From: Allgaiera indica
GTDB lineage: Bacteria; Pseudomonadota; Alphaproteobacteria; Rhodobacterales; Rhodobacteraceae
Length of the DNA: 64,000 bases
Direction of reading: 5' to 3'
Assembly: GCF_900106675.1 (NCBI RefSeq)
Contig: NZ_FNOB01000007.1
Location: forward strand, 124,001-188,000
The translations under genes and the position numbers were made by a program. Under the pieces are notes generated by a model. The model was not told the DNA's origin and made no database searches. It saw only the letters and a list, made by a program, of their open reading frames with translations. The stretch's first letter is position 1. Each line of letters begins with the position of its first letter. Below are positions 1 through 8,471 of this stretch, piece by piece.

Positions 1-36
1 GGCCGCGCGCCAGTCCCTCGCATTGGAATAGATCAT
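1..36 (-). CDS. 5' fragment of a gene leaving the window (12 residues)
   Basis: Read on the minus strand, an ATG at 36 preceded by AGGACG opens a frame MIYSNARDWRAA that runs to the window edge. The N-terminus resembles, from memory, a conserved Rhodobacterales ATPase of unknown role that begins M(I/V)Y-NARDWRAAP before a P-loop, but only 12 residues are present and the P-loop lies outside the window. It lies 49 nt downstream of the DMT transporter stop, on the same strand, so the two may be co-transcribed. The start is plausible; the identity is a guess. Confidence 0.4.
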   Translation of the reverse strand, partial: MIYSNARDWRAA

Positions 37-85
37 CGTCCTACCCGTGCCCTGGGGTGCGTGCCGCACCGTCAGGCGGTGTTTT

Positions 86-1036
86 TCACGATTTTTGCGC
101 CGGGGGAAGGGGGCGGCGGCCGATTCGGCGCAGGGCGCGCCCGTCAAGCACCACCATGCCGGCCGCAAGCAGCGCGAAACCGGCCAGCGCATGCGGCGGC
201 AGCGTCTCGCCCAGCACCGCCCAGCCCAGCACGATCGCGACGGGCGAGACCAGCAGCGTCACCAGGCTAAGGTTCCCCGCCCCGGCCATCGCCAGCACCC
301 GGTAGTAAAGCAGATAGGCCCAGGCCGAGGCCGCCACCGCCAGATAGGCCAGCGCTGCCCAGGTCGCGGCGTCGTAGCGCAAGGTGGGCGCGCCCTCGGT
401 GGCCAGGGCGGCGGGCACCAGGATCAGCGCGGCGCCGGTCAGCATGCCCGCCGCCGTGACCTGCGGCGACAGGCCCGGCGCCAGGCGTCGCAGCACCCCG
501 CGCGCGAAGGCCGCGGCGCAGCCATAGCTGAACGCCGCCGCCAGCACCGCCAGCTGCGCGGTCGAGGTCAGATCGAAATCGCGCAGCGTGTTCAGCCCGA
601 CGGCGGTCGCGACCCCGGCAAAGCCCAGCATCACCCCCGCCGCGCGGCGCGGGCCCAGCCGTTCGTCGCTGAACACCAGCGCCGCGATCAGCACCCCGAA
701 GATCGCCGTCGCCCCGTTCAGGATCGCAGCAAGGCCCGAGGGGATGTGCATCTCGCCCCAGGTGATCAGCGTGAAGGGCAGGGCGTTGTTGAGGATCCCC
801 ATGCCCAGGAAGCCCGCCCACAGCCGCGGGTCGCGCGGCACCGGCAGGCGCCGCCACGCGACATAGGCCCAAAGCACCACTGCCGCGCCCGCGACCCGAA
901 AGGCGACCGAAGTCAGCACTCCGACCTGATCGAGCGTCACCCGGATGGACAGGAACGACCCGCCCCATATCGCGGCAAGCAGCAGCAACTCGGCCCAGGC
1001 GCGGGCGGAAATAGTGGTCTGGGGCGGACGGGCCAT
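86..1036 (-). CDS. EamA/DMT-family transporter
   Basis: A 316-residue integral membrane protein of the drug/metabolite transporter superfamily, probably a metabolite or amino-acid exporter in the inner membrane; the substrate cannot be told. The sequence shows two similar hydrophobic halves, with the family's first-helix motif AAIWGGSFLSIRV near residue 20 and ALNAATAIFG-like text (AAILNGATAIFGVLI) in the first half. Length matches the family (about 300 residues, ten helices). The ATG at 1036 was chosen over an upstream in-frame start because AAGGAGA lies seven bases before it. It is divergent from nothing in the window, and the next gene downstream starts 49 nt after its stop. Confidence 0.88.
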   Translation of the reverse strand: MARPPQTTISARAWAELLLLAAIWGGSFLSIRVTLDQVGVLTSVAFRVAGAAVVLWAYVAWRRLPVPRDPRLWAGFLGMGILNNALPFTLITWGEMHIPSGLAAILNGATAIFGVLIAALVFSDERLGPRRAAGVMLGFAGVATAVGLNTLRDFDLTSTAQLAVLAAAFSYGCAAAFARGVLRRLAPGLSPQVTAAGMLTGAALILVPAALATEGAPTLRYDAATWAALAYLAVAASAWAYLLYYRVLAMAGAGNLSLVTLLVSPVAIVLGWAVLGETLPPHALAGFALLAAGMVVLDGRALRRIGRRPLPPAQKS

Positions 1037-1446
1037 GATCTGTCTCCTTCGGCCCACCGATGCCACGCCCGCGCGCGGACCGCGACCCGGAAATTGCGGT
1101 TTGGGGGTGATCGTTCTGCGGCAGGGACTATGGGCTGCGGCAGGGGGGTAGCGCATGCCTGCCTATCTCGTCATGCCGAGGGCGCGTTGACACATGGTTG
1201 CGTGCCTGGCTGCTTGGCAGGTTGGTGGGTGATGCGTCCGATCACGTTTGTATCCGGGTAGTCTCTTGCATCAATTTGTTGCGACGCTCCCGGCCGGCAG
1301 ACGCCACCCCGCGCGCAGGAATGTGCCCCGTGCTGTTTGCGCGGGCTGGAAACGACGAATGCCCCCCTTTGCAGGGAGGCATCCGGTTCAGGGCGTCAGA
1401 GGGAGGCGAGGCCCTTCTGCCCGGAAAGGTGCGGCAGGTTGCGGCG
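1037..1446. other. Gene-free gap between Tad cluster end and DMT transporter start
   Basis: About 410 bases with no convincing gene on either strand. It must hold the promoter of the DMT transporter (minus strand) and the 3' end of the Tad-like transcript (minus strand). Apart from the hairpin at 1359-1382 no clear signal was seen. Confidence 0.5.
1359..1382 (-). terminator. Candidate terminator hairpin after the Tad-like genes
   Basis: ATGCCCCCC and GGGAGGCAT form a nine-pair stem with one C/A mismatch around a six-base loop. It lies about 65 nt beyond the last Tad-like stop codon in the direction of transcription. There is no clear run of T after it, so function as a terminator is inferred from position only. 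Confidence 0.35.
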
Positions 1447-2076
1447 TCAGGAACTGCTGTCCTCTTGGTTCTTTTGCGCACCATTGCCATTGCCATTATT
1501 GTTGTTCGACAGGAAGTCGACATTCGGCGACATCCGCGGCCGCACGACGACCATGTTGTGGAAGTTCTTCGCACCCAGCCCGATGTTGAAAGCCGGCGTG
1601 AAGGTTTCCCAGCTTTCCACCAGGATTTCGGTGTCACCCAGCGCCATCTTCGGCAGGCGATCGGCGTAATTGCCGATTTCGACGCTCGACAGCGCGGCGT
1701 GGCCGCGCGTCGCATCCGACCAGTTCACCAGAAAGATCTGCTTCTTGACGTCGAAGGAAACGTCCGTCACCCGGATATGGGTGGTGGCACCGCGCCGGGT
1801 TGCGCTGGTGATGAAATCGAAGACCTTGTTCATCCCCTCGATATCGGCCGAGGTCAGCGTGTCGGTCTGGCGAGAGATAAGATCGGCGATCGTGTAGGTC
1901 GCGCGCATCGCCGTGTTCTTGGTCGAGAAGGCGTCGAAATAGACGTAGCTGCCAAGATAGGCCCAGAACAGCACCGGCAGGACGATCACGGTTTCGGCCA
2001 GGATGGCGCCGCGCTCTTCTCGCAGGAACCGGCGGAAGGGGCGCAGCAGCGGCAGGATCTTGAAGGGTGCGATCAT
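1447..2076 (-). CDS. TadE-like pseudopilin/pilus assembly protein
   Basis: A 209-residue protein with the layout of TadE/TadG minor pilins of the Flp/Tad type IVc pilus system: a short basic N-terminus (LLRPFRRFLREERGA), then one membrane helix starting with the typical ERGAILAETVIVLPVLFWAY at about residues 21-40, then a mostly polar exported domain. The Glu at position 5 of the mature-like segment (AILAE) matches the pilin-like consensus. It is the last of three minus-strand genes, three bases after the stop of the preceding TadE-like gene, so co-transcription is likely. No ATPase, secretin or flp pilin gene is in the window. Confidence 0.8.
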   Translation of the reverse strand: MIAPFKILPLLRPFRRFLREERGAILAETVIVLPVLFWAYLGSYVYFDAFSTKNTAMRATYTIADLISRQTDTLTSADIEGMNKVFDFITSATRRGATTHIRVTDVSFDVKKQIFLVNWSDATRGHAALSSVEIGNYADRLPKMALGDTEILVESWETFTPAFNIGLGAKNFHNMVVVRPRMSPNVDFLSNNNNGNGNGAQKNQEDSSS

Positions 2077-2079
2077 GGC

Positions 2080-2649
2080 TCAGCTCGGTTCATTGACGAA
2101 GGCAGAAGAAGCGACAAGGTGATATGTACCGCCCACGTCCTTGGCCAGTTGCAGCCCCAGACCGACGGTGGGATAGATCGGGTCGAACACGGCGCAGGCG
2201 CGGATCAGCATGAGCTGGTCGCCCACGCCGGGGTTGAAGTTCGGCGGCTCTTGCGGGGCGATCGGCTCGTCGCGGTTGATGCAGGTCGAAGTGTCGCCCA
2301 TCCCGCCCCAGGTGCTGGTGTCGACGGGGCGAAGCTCGACCAGAAGCGAGTTCACGCAATCGGGGATCACCATCGCCAGGCGGCAGATCTCGTTGCGAAG
2401 CTTGTCCTGTGTCGGCTGATGGATCTGGCCCAGGCGCAGTTCGCGCACGGTCATGTCGACACCGCGTTCCAGCATCACATAGCGCAGCTGCATGAAGCCG
2501 GCCTCGACCGAGGACATGAACAGGATCAGCAAGATCGGCACCACGACCACGAATTCGACCGTCGCGGTGCCGTCCTCGCGTCGTGCCCAGCGCGTCATGC
2601 GGCGCCACAGGCCCGCGCGGGTCTTGGCGGGGGGAAATGCGGGGGTCAT
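2080..2649 (-). CDS. TadE/TadG-like pseudopilin
   Basis: A 189-residue TadE-family protein. After a basic leader (RRMTRWARREDGTATVEF) it has a single hydrophobic helix (VVVVPILLILFMSSVEAGF, about residues 34-52), followed by an exported domain containing three cysteines that could form a disulfide. The TVEF segment matches the Glu-5-like position of pseudopilins. Its ATG overlaps the stop of the upstream VWA gene as ATGA (2646-2649), a sign of translational coupling. It is a probable minor component of a Tad pilus or a related surface assembly system. Confidence 0.82.
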   Translation of the reverse strand: MTPAFPPAKTRAGLWRRMTRWARREDGTATVEFVVVVPILLILFMSSVEAGFMQLRYVMLERGVDMTVRELRLGQIHQPTQDKLRNEICRLAMVIPDCVNSLLVELRPVDTSTWGGMGDTSTCINRDEPIAPQEPPNFNPGVGDQLMLIRACAVFDPIYPTVGLGLQLAKDVGGTYHLVASSAFVNEPS

Positions 2650-4370
2650 TGCGTCAGCCTCAGCTTGTTGATCGAATTCGCAATCGACGCGAAGGCGCTC
2701 GCAATATCGAGGTTCTGCACGTCGAAGAAGTAGCTGGGCTTGGTGGCGCAGGTCTTCAGCACCGCCTTGCCGTGGTTGGATGTCATGAAGCCGATCGAGT
2801 AGATCGTGATGTTCTGACGCTTGGCCTCGTTGCAGATGTGGTTGAGGTTGCTGTCCTGGATGCCCGAGTTCCGGCCGTTATTGTAGCCGGGGATGCCATC
2901 CTGCCAGTCGACGATGTCCTTGTACCAGGTCGAGGCAGCATGGCTGCCATAGGCAGGATAGATCATCTGTTCGGTGAAGTAGCGCACCGAGACTTCGTTC
3001 CACAACTCCGGCCAGGTGACTGGAACCGCCTTTCCCTTCGGCTGCATCGTGGCATAGGAACGGCATTCGCCCCAGCGACTGTAGGAGGTGCAGCCCCTAT
3101 AGCTGTCGCCGCCCTGTTCGAAGGGCATGGTGTGCCACTTGCCGTCGGCGCTCCAATAGTATTTCTTGCTTGCGGCGTCGTAGATCGAGAAGGCATTCCT
3201 GTCGGCGCTGTTGAACAGCACGTTCGACGTGCCGGACGCATAGGCCGGATTGATTTCCGCGCGCGAGGTGTTTTCGCCGTCGGTCATCAGCACGATCACC
3301 TTCATCGCTTCCTTGTCGTCGAATGCATAGGGGCGACCGGCGAGATCGGCGTTGCGTTCACCCTTGTTGATCATCGCCGACATGATCGGCTGGGTGCTGG
3401 GGTCAAGCAGCCCCGCGCCCCATTTCATGCCCACGTCGATCGAGGTGTTTCCGCCGGCCTGTAGCCCCGCGATCACGCTCTTGATCGTGCTTTCGTCGGC
3501 CGAGAACGGCAGCACGTCGCGGTTCGATTCCAGCGGGCAGACCCGCATCGCCGGAGAGATGTTTGTGGTCTGATCCCAGTACCAAGGGTCGAAGTTCGCG
3601 GCCTGCTGATAGGTATGGTCCAGCGGCATTGCGGTGGTCTTGAAATCGGCCTGCGCGAAATCGAAGCAATAGGAATAGGTCTGGTCGCGGGTCGACGAGA
3701 AATAGTTGAACAATTCGGGCGAGATCGCCACCTGCGCCGCGTAGGGCACGACCGAGATCGACAGCTTCCCCGGCTCGGTCGAGTTGAACATTTTGGTGAC
3801 GAATTCCGTCGCCGCGTTCCGCAGCTCGCCGATCTTGTTGTATTGGTTCATCGACCCCGACACATCAAGGACCAGCGAAATCTCGACGCTGCCGATCGCC
3901 TCGGAGGCGGTGCTGGCGGTCGTCGGGGTGAGGTTGTCGATACCGGCCAGGCGCAGAAAGACGGTGGGCACGTCGGCCGCGGCCTGGGCCGAAACGGTGC
4001 GATTGTTCATTCCGCCGGTGACGGTGACGTTGGTCAGGTAATCCCCGAGGCCGGCCTTCGTCATGTAGTCCTGCACCACCGAGGTCGGGTTCAGCGACTG
4101 GTCGAGATTGGCCGCGGCCAGGGTCGCGCTGTCGAGCGTGTTCTGCAACCGGGTGCGCATCGATTCGTAGCGCACCAGATCGACTGACATCCCCGAGATC
4201 ACCAGGATCCCGACCAGCATCATCAGCCCGAACAGCAGCATGGCGCCGGATTCGTCGTCACGGAACCGGGTCAGGCGATGCCAGCGCGGCATTCGGGATG
4301 CGTCGCCGGCGCCGCGGGAACGGCTTCCACAGGCGGTATCCGCTAGGAAGTGGCTGAGCGCACGCATCAT
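2646..4370 (-). CDS. TadG-like protein with von Willebrand factor A domain
   Basis: A 574-residue protein from the ATG at 4370. It has a TadG-type N-terminal helix (residues 42-61, following FRDDESGA), a linker, and a VWA domain whose metal-binding (MIDAS) motif is seen as LDVSGSMN (D169, S171, S173) with a later MTDGEN. Such proteins are the large secreted components encoded with TadE/TadF in Rhodobacterales. A GAGGGA sequence lies just before the tandem ATGATG; 4367 is an equally possible start, while the in-frame TTG at 4388 is unlikely. First gene of the three-gene set. A VWA domain suggests an adhesin or assembly role, which is inference. Confidence 0.85.
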   Translation of the reverse strand: MMRALSHFLADTACGSRSRGAGDASRMPRWHRLTRFRDDESGAMLLFGLMMLVGILVISGMSVDLVRYESMRTRLQNTLDSATLAAANLDQSLNPTSVVQDYMTKAGLGDYLTNVTVTGGMNNRTVSAQAAADVPTVFLRLAGIDNLTPTTASTASEAIGSVEISLVLDVSGSMNQYNKIGELRNAATEFVTKMFNSTEPGKLSISVVPYAAQVAISPELFNYFSSTRDQTYSYCFDFAQADFKTTAMPLDHTYQQAANFDPWYWDQTTNISPAMRVCPLESNRDVLPFSADESTIKSVIAGLQAGGNTSIDVGMKWGAGLLDPSTQPIMSAMINKGERNADLAGRPYAFDDKEAMKVIVLMTDGENTSRAEINPAYASGTSNVLFNSADRNAFSIYDAASKKYYWSADGKWHTMPFEQGGDSYRGCTSYSRWGECRSYATMQPKGKAVPVTWPELWNEVSVRYFTEQMIYPAYGSHAASTWYKDIVDWQDGIPGYNNGRNSGIQDSNLNHICNEAKRQNITIYSIGFMTSNHGKAVLKTCATKPSYFFDVQNLDIASAFASIANSINKLRLTQ

Positions 4371-4717
4371 TGTCCCTCTGCCGGGCAATCCCGGTTCTCA
4401 ACATCATGGACCGGGGATGTCCGAGAGATCGCAACGGTCCTTTCCGCCCCTATAAGCGGGAACGGGTTTGGCGAAAATGAGGCGTGAAACGGGTCCAAAC
4501 CGGAAAAATGGAACATTTCCGCAGGTGAACAGCCGTTTTCGCGGGTATCGCTTTCAGAATCGCGGCGTGAAGCTCGCGCCGCGAATCGCCCTTGACGGTG
4601 TGGCGGGGCGGCGGCGCCAGCCAAAACGGGGGTGGCACCTGAAAATGATTGGCGTATACCGCGAGGCGCGTCGCATCCGACCGGGTCAACCCCGGCACGC
4701 GCCATCAGGAGGATAAA
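4371..4717. other. Divergent intergenic region, Tad-like genes / glutamate dehydrogenase
   Basis: About 350 bases between two divergent genes, expected to carry both promoters. It is less GC-rich than the genes around it, especially 4480-4530. Short AT-rich stretches occur near 4497-4520 and 4640-4665, but no hexamer pair good enough to call a promoter was found. The glutamate dehydrogenase ribosome-binding site AGGAGG is at 4707-4712. Confidence 0.45.
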
Positions 4718-6148
4718 ATGGCCGCCATGAGCGAACCGAGCTTTCGTGAATCCGTCGACATGATGTTCAACCGCGCCGTCGCGGCGATGGATCTGTCACC
4801 GGGGCTCGAGCAGAAGATCCGGGTTTGCAATTCCACCTATACCGTGCGCTTCGGTGTCCGCCTGCGCGGCAAGATCGAAACCTTCGTCGGCTACCGCTCG
4901 GTCCATTCCGAGCACATGGAACCCGTCAAGGGCGGCATCCGCTACGCGATGAGCGTGAACCAGGACGAGGTCGAGGCGCTGGCCGCGCTGATGACCTACA
5001 AATGCGCGCTGGTCGAAACCCCGTTCGGCGGCTCGAAGGGGGGGCTGTGCATCGACCCGACCCAGTACGAGGAACATGAGCTGGAGCAGATCACCCGCCG
5101 CTTCGCCTATGAGCTGATCAAGCGCGACCTGATCAACCCGTCGCAGAACGTGCCCGCCCCCGACATGGGCACCGGCGAGCGCGAGATGGCCTGGATCGTC
5201 GACCAGTACCGGCGCATGAACACCACCGACATCAACGCCACCGCCTGCGTCACCGGCAAGCCCTTGAACGGCGACGGCATTCAGGGCCGGATCGAGGCCA
5301 CCGGTCGCGGCGTGCAATATGCGCTGCGCGAGTTTTTCCGCCACCCCGAGGACAAGGCCAAGGCCGGGCTTTCCGGCACGCTCGACGGCAAGCGGGTGAT
5401 CGTGCAGGGCCTGGGCAACGTGGGCTATCACGCGGGGCTGTTCCTGCAGACCGAGGACGGCTGCAAGATCACCGCGATCATCGAACGCGACGGCGGGCTC
5501 TACAATCCCAACGGGCTTGATGTGGCGAAGGTGCGCGACTGGCTGGTGGGGCATGGCGGGGTCAAGGGCTATCCCGACGCCACCTATGTCGAGAACGGCG
5601 CGACGCTGCTGGAAGAGGATTGCGACATCCTGATCCCGGCCGCGATGGAGGGTGTGATCAACCTGTCGAACGCGCATCGCATCCAGGCGTCGCTGATCGC
5701 CGAGGCCGCCAACGGCCCGATCACCTTCGGCGCCGACGAGATCCTGCGCTCGAAGGGCAAGGTGATCATCCCCGATCTCTATGCCAACGCGGGCGGGGTG
5801 ACGGTCAGCTATTTCGAATGGGTGAAGAACCTCACCCATATCCGTTTCGGCCGGATCGAGCGCCGCCGCGAGGAGGCCCGCCACCAGATGCTGGTCGACG
5901 AGCTGGAGCGCCTGTCCTCGGACCGTCAGCTGGGCTGGTCGCTGTCGCCGGGCTTCAAGGAGCAGTACCTGCGCGGCGCCGACGAGCTGGAGCTGGTGCG
6001 CTCGGGGCTCGACGACACGATGCGCGCGGCCTATGGCGAGATGCGCGCGCTCTGGCATGGCCGTGAAGGCATCGAAGACCTGCGCGTCGCCGCCTTCATC
6101 GTGGCGATCGACCGGGTCGCGAAAGCCTACCGCTCGAAGGGGCTGTAG
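4718..6148 (+). CDS. Glutamate dehydrogenase (Glu/Leu/Phe/Val family)
   Basis: A 476-residue cytoplasmic enzyme that interconverts glutamate with 2-oxoglutarate and ammonia, linking amino-acid catabolism to the TCA cycle. The family's catalytic lysine motif is visible as PFGGSKGGL (K107), the substrate/glycine-rich segment as PVKGGIRYA (residues 69-77), and the dinucleotide fold as VQGLGNVGYHAG in the C-terminal half. Start ATG follows AGGAGG with a five-base gap; a second ATG three codons later is possible. Cofactor choice (NAD or NADP) cannot be read with certainty. It stands alone and is followed by a copy of the intergenic repeat described at 6160. Confidence 0.93.
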   Translation: MAAMSEPSFRESVDMMFNRAVAAMDLSPGLEQKIRVCNSTYTVRFGVRLRGKIETFVGYRSVHSEHMEPVKGGIRYAMSVNQDEVEALAALMTYKCALVETPFGGSKGGLCIDPTQYEEHELEQITRRFAYELIKRDLINPSQNVPAPDMGTGEREMAWIVDQYRRMNTTDINATACVTGKPLNGDGIQGRIEATGRGVQYALREFFRHPEDKAKAGLSGTLDGKRVIVQGLGNVGYHAGLFLQTEDGCKITAIIERDGGLYNPNGLDVAKVRDWLVGHGGVKGYPDATYVENGATLLEEDCDILIPAAMEGVINLSNAHRIQASLIAEAANGPITFGADEILRSKGKVIIPDLYANAGGVTVSYFEWVKNLTHIRFGRIERRREEARHQMLVDELERLSSDRQLGWSLSPGFKEQYLRGADELELVRSGLDDTMRAAYGEMRALWHGREGIEDLRVAAFIVAIDRVAKAYRSKGL

Positions 6149-6159
6149 GCGCCGCGGGC

Positions 6160-6275
6160 GGGGGCGCTGCCCCCTGCGCCCCTCGGTGCGTATTCGGACC
6201 AGAAAGAAGGACAAGGGCGCTCTTTGTCTTCATCTTGGGAAAAATACTCCGGGGGTCCGGGGGCCGCGCCCCCGG
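6160..6275. repeat. Modular intergenic repeat, copy A
   Basis: One of four copies in the window. It starts with the hairpin GGGGGCgctGCCCCC (6160-6174), has a degenerate left arm (GTATTCGGACC, then AAGAAGG), then a good right arm (CTTCATCTTGG, then AAATACTCC, ending at 6250), and finishes with the hairpin CCGGGGGC-cgc-GCCCCCGG (6257-6275). It sits between glutamate dehydrogenase and soxB and may terminate the first transcript. Confidence 0.75.
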
Positions 6276-6416
6276 CGCCGTCATCCGAACCTTTCGAATG
6301 ATCCGCCCATTCGCGACACGATCCGTCGCGGACGTACAAGGCTTGGCGCAATCGGTCATTGAAGACTCGGTGCGTTGGGGGTTCACTCTGGCGGTGGGCA
6401 AGGATCGGGGACCGTC

Positions 6417-7691
6417 ATGGGGTTCAAGCATTGGAATGCGGGGGGCTATTCGGGGCTTCGGGTGCTGGCCGAGGGCCTGTTGGGCAACAAGGGCTGGACG
6501 CCCGCCTGGCGCGATCCCGCGCCCAAGGACAGCTATGACGCGGTGATCATCGGCGGCGGCGGCCATGGCCTTTCGACCGCCTATTACCTGGCGAAAAACC
6601 ACGGGCTGACCAATATCGCCGTGCTCGAAAAGGGCTATCTTGGCGGCGGCAACGTGGGGCGCAACACCACGATCGTGCGGGCGAACTACTTCCTGCCGGG
6701 CAATTCCGAGTTCTATTCCCATTCGCTCAAGCTCTGGGAAGGGCTGGAGCAGGAACTGAATTACAACGTGATGCATTCGCAGCGCGGTCTGATCAACCTG
6801 TTCCATTCCGACGGCCAGCGTGACGCCTTCGCGCGGCGCGGCAACGCGATGGTGAACCAGGGCGACGACGCGGTGCTGCTGGATCGGGCGGGGGTGCGCC
6901 GGATGCTGCCCTATCTGGATTTCGACAATGCGCGCTTTCCGATCTACGGCGGCCTGTACCATGCCCGCGGCGGCACCGCGCGCCATGACGCGGTGGCCTG
7001 GGGCTATGCGCGCGGCGCCGACCGGTTGGGCGTGGACCTGATCCAGAATTGCGAAGTCACGGGGATCGACGTCGAAGGTGGGCGCGTCTTGGGCGTGCAG
7101 ACCACGCGCGGCGCGATCAAGGCGCGCAAGGTGGCGATGATCGTCGCCGGGCGTTCGGGCCAGGTGGCGGCGATGGCGGGGATGCGGCTGCCGGTGGAAA
7201 GCCACATCCTGCAGGCCTTCGTGACCGAGGGGCTGAAGCCCTGCATCGACCATGTCATCAGCTTCGGCATGGGGCATTTCTACATCTCGCAATCGGACAA
7301 GGGCGGCCTCGTCTTCGGCGGCGATCTGGATTTCTACGCCTCCTACGCGCAGCGCGGCAACCTGCCGATGGTCGAACATGTGATGGAGGCCGGCATGGCG
7401 CTGATGCCGATGATCGGGCGGCCGAAGGTGCTGCGCTCTTGGGGCGGCATCATGGACATGACCCCCGACGGCAGCCCGATCATCGACAAGACCCATATCG
7501 ACGGCCTGTTCATCGATTGCGGCTGGAACTACGGCGGCTTCAAGGCGGTGCCGGCCTCGGGCTGGTGCATGGCCCATCTGATGGCCACCGGCGAAAGCCA
7601 TGAGGTCGCCCGCGGCTTCCGCCTGAACCGCTTCGAGACCGGCCATCTGCTGGACGAGGAAGGCACCGGCAGTCAGCACAATTTGCACTAG
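6417..7691 (+). CDS. soxB: Sarcosine oxidase subunit beta
   Basis: A 424-residue subunit of heterotetrameric sarcosine oxidase, which demethylates sarcosine to glycine, making hydrogen peroxide and 5,10-methylene-tetrahydrofolate. The N-terminal FAD-binding motif DAVIIGGGGHGLSTAYYL lies at about residues 38-55, and the family pattern GGNVGRNTTIVRANY follows. The FMN and FAD sites of the complex sit in or at the beta subunit. The ATG at 6417 gives the usual N-terminus MGFKHWNAGGYSG; its ribosome-binding site is weak (AAGGATCGGGG). Upstream, CGCGAC and GTCGCG (6312-6330) form a six-pair inverted repeat that could be an operator. First gene of the sox operon, but separated from soxD by an unrelated gene. 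Confidence 0.95.
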   Translation: MGFKHWNAGGYSGLRVLAEGLLGNKGWTPAWRDPAPKDSYDAVIIGGGGHGLSTAYYLAKNHGLTNIAVLEKGYLGGGNVGRNTTIVRANYFLPGNSEFYSHSLKLWEGLEQELNYNVMHSQRGLINLFHSDGQRDAFARRGNAMVNQGDDAVLLDRAGVRRMLPYLDFDNARFPIYGGLYHARGGTARHDAVAWGYARGADRLGVDLIQNCEVTGIDVEGGRVLGVQTTRGAIKARKVAMIVAGRSGQVAAMAGMRLPVESHILQAFVTEGLKPCIDHVISFGMGHFYISQSDKGGLVFGGDLDFYASYAQRGNLPMVEHVMEAGMALMPMIGRPKVLRSWGGIMDMTPDGSPIIDKTHIDGLFIDCGWNYGGFKAVPASGWCMAHLMATGESHEVARGFRLNRFETGHLLDEEGTGSQHNLH

Positions 7692-7701
7692 GGGACGGGT
7701 G

Positions 7702-8202
7702 ATGAGCAAGTTGGGCGTAATCGTCGAATATGCTGCTGTCGATTGGGCGGAGGATACGCGCGCGCAATACACAGTTTTCGATGAAGCCCAGTATGGCAAT
7801 GATCCCTACTGGGGGCCAATCATCGAACGGCTGAAAGCGTCGAATGGTCTGTATGTCTTCTATGACAGTCTGGCTCGTCCCTTATATGTAGGCATCGCGC
7901 CAACACAGCCGATTTGGGATCGAGCAAACCAGTCATACAATAAATACCGTGACCGCCAATTGAAGATACCCGGGGTGGTCCACCCCGTGGGTAGAGGCCG
8001 ATACGACGCGACCAAGACGCGCAAAATTAGTCGTAGTGGCTTCTCTCTTGCAGATGTCGCCTATTACTTCTCTGCTTATGAGGTTTCCAAGGATCTAATC
8101 GGCGGCTTGGAGGCCTTCGCGATCCGAGCATTCGGAGGTGTCCTCTTGAACACGAAGTTCGAAGGGAATGGAAAACTTAGTATCAACATGCGGGATAAAT
8201 AG
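7702..8202 (+). CDS. GIY-YIG-like domain protein inserted in the sox operon
   Basis: A 166-residue protein not belonging to sarcosine oxidase. It shows the parts of a GIY-YIG nuclease fold in order: GLYVFY (G49-Y51, the GIY position), PLYVGIA (Y62-G64, the YIG position), an arginine in IWDRANQSYNKYRDR (R74 or later), LIGGLEAFAIRAFG with a candidate catalytic E137, and LLNTKFEG with N150, the usual terminal Asn. Base composition is visibly more AT-rich than its neighbours, suggesting later acquisition. It starts 10 nt after soxB and ends 2 nt before soxD, so it is probably co-transcribed. A GTG at 7699 is an alternative start. DNA cleavage is inferred from the fold only. Confidence 0.6.
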   Translation: MSKLGVIVEYAAVDWAEDTRAQYTVFDEAQYGNDPYWGPIIERLKASNGLYVFYDSLARPLYVGIAPTQPIWDRANQSYNKYRDRQLKIPGVVHPVGRGRYDATKTRKISRSGFSLADVAYYFSAYEVSKDLIGGLEAFAIRAFGGVLLNTKFEGNGKLSINMRDK

Positions 8203-8204
8203 CC

Positions 8205-8471
8205 GTGAGAATCACCTGTCCCCATTGCGGCGCGCGCGACCGGCGCGAATTCTATTACCTGGGCGCCGAGGATTACCTGCACCGCCCCGCCGAGGATGCC
8301 GCCCCCGCGGCCTGGGACGCCTATCTTCACCTGCGCGACAACCCCGCCGGGGCGACGCGCGATCTGTGGTATCACGAGCAGGGCTGCGGCGCCTGGCTGC
8401 TGGTGACGCGCAACACCGTGACGCATGAGATCCTCGGCGTCCGGGCCGTCGACGGGGAGGCCACGGAATGA
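8205..8471 (+). CDS. soxD: Sarcosine oxidase subunit delta
   Basis: An 88-residue small subunit of heterotetrameric sarcosine oxidase. The zinc ligands known for the family are present: C5 and C8 in ITCPHCG, and H57 and C61 in WYHEQGCGAW. It binds the alpha/beta core and helps assembly rather than catalysis. The start is GTG at 8205, two bases after the stop of the inserted GIY-YIG-like gene; no strong ribosome-binding site is seen, so translation may depend on the gene before it. The stop overlaps the soxA ATG (ATGA, 8468-8471). Confidence 0.94.
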   Translation: MRITCPHCGARDRREFYYLGAEDYLHRPAEDAAPAAWDAYLHLRDNPAGATRDLWYHEQGCGAWLLVTRNTVTHEILGVRAVDGEATE

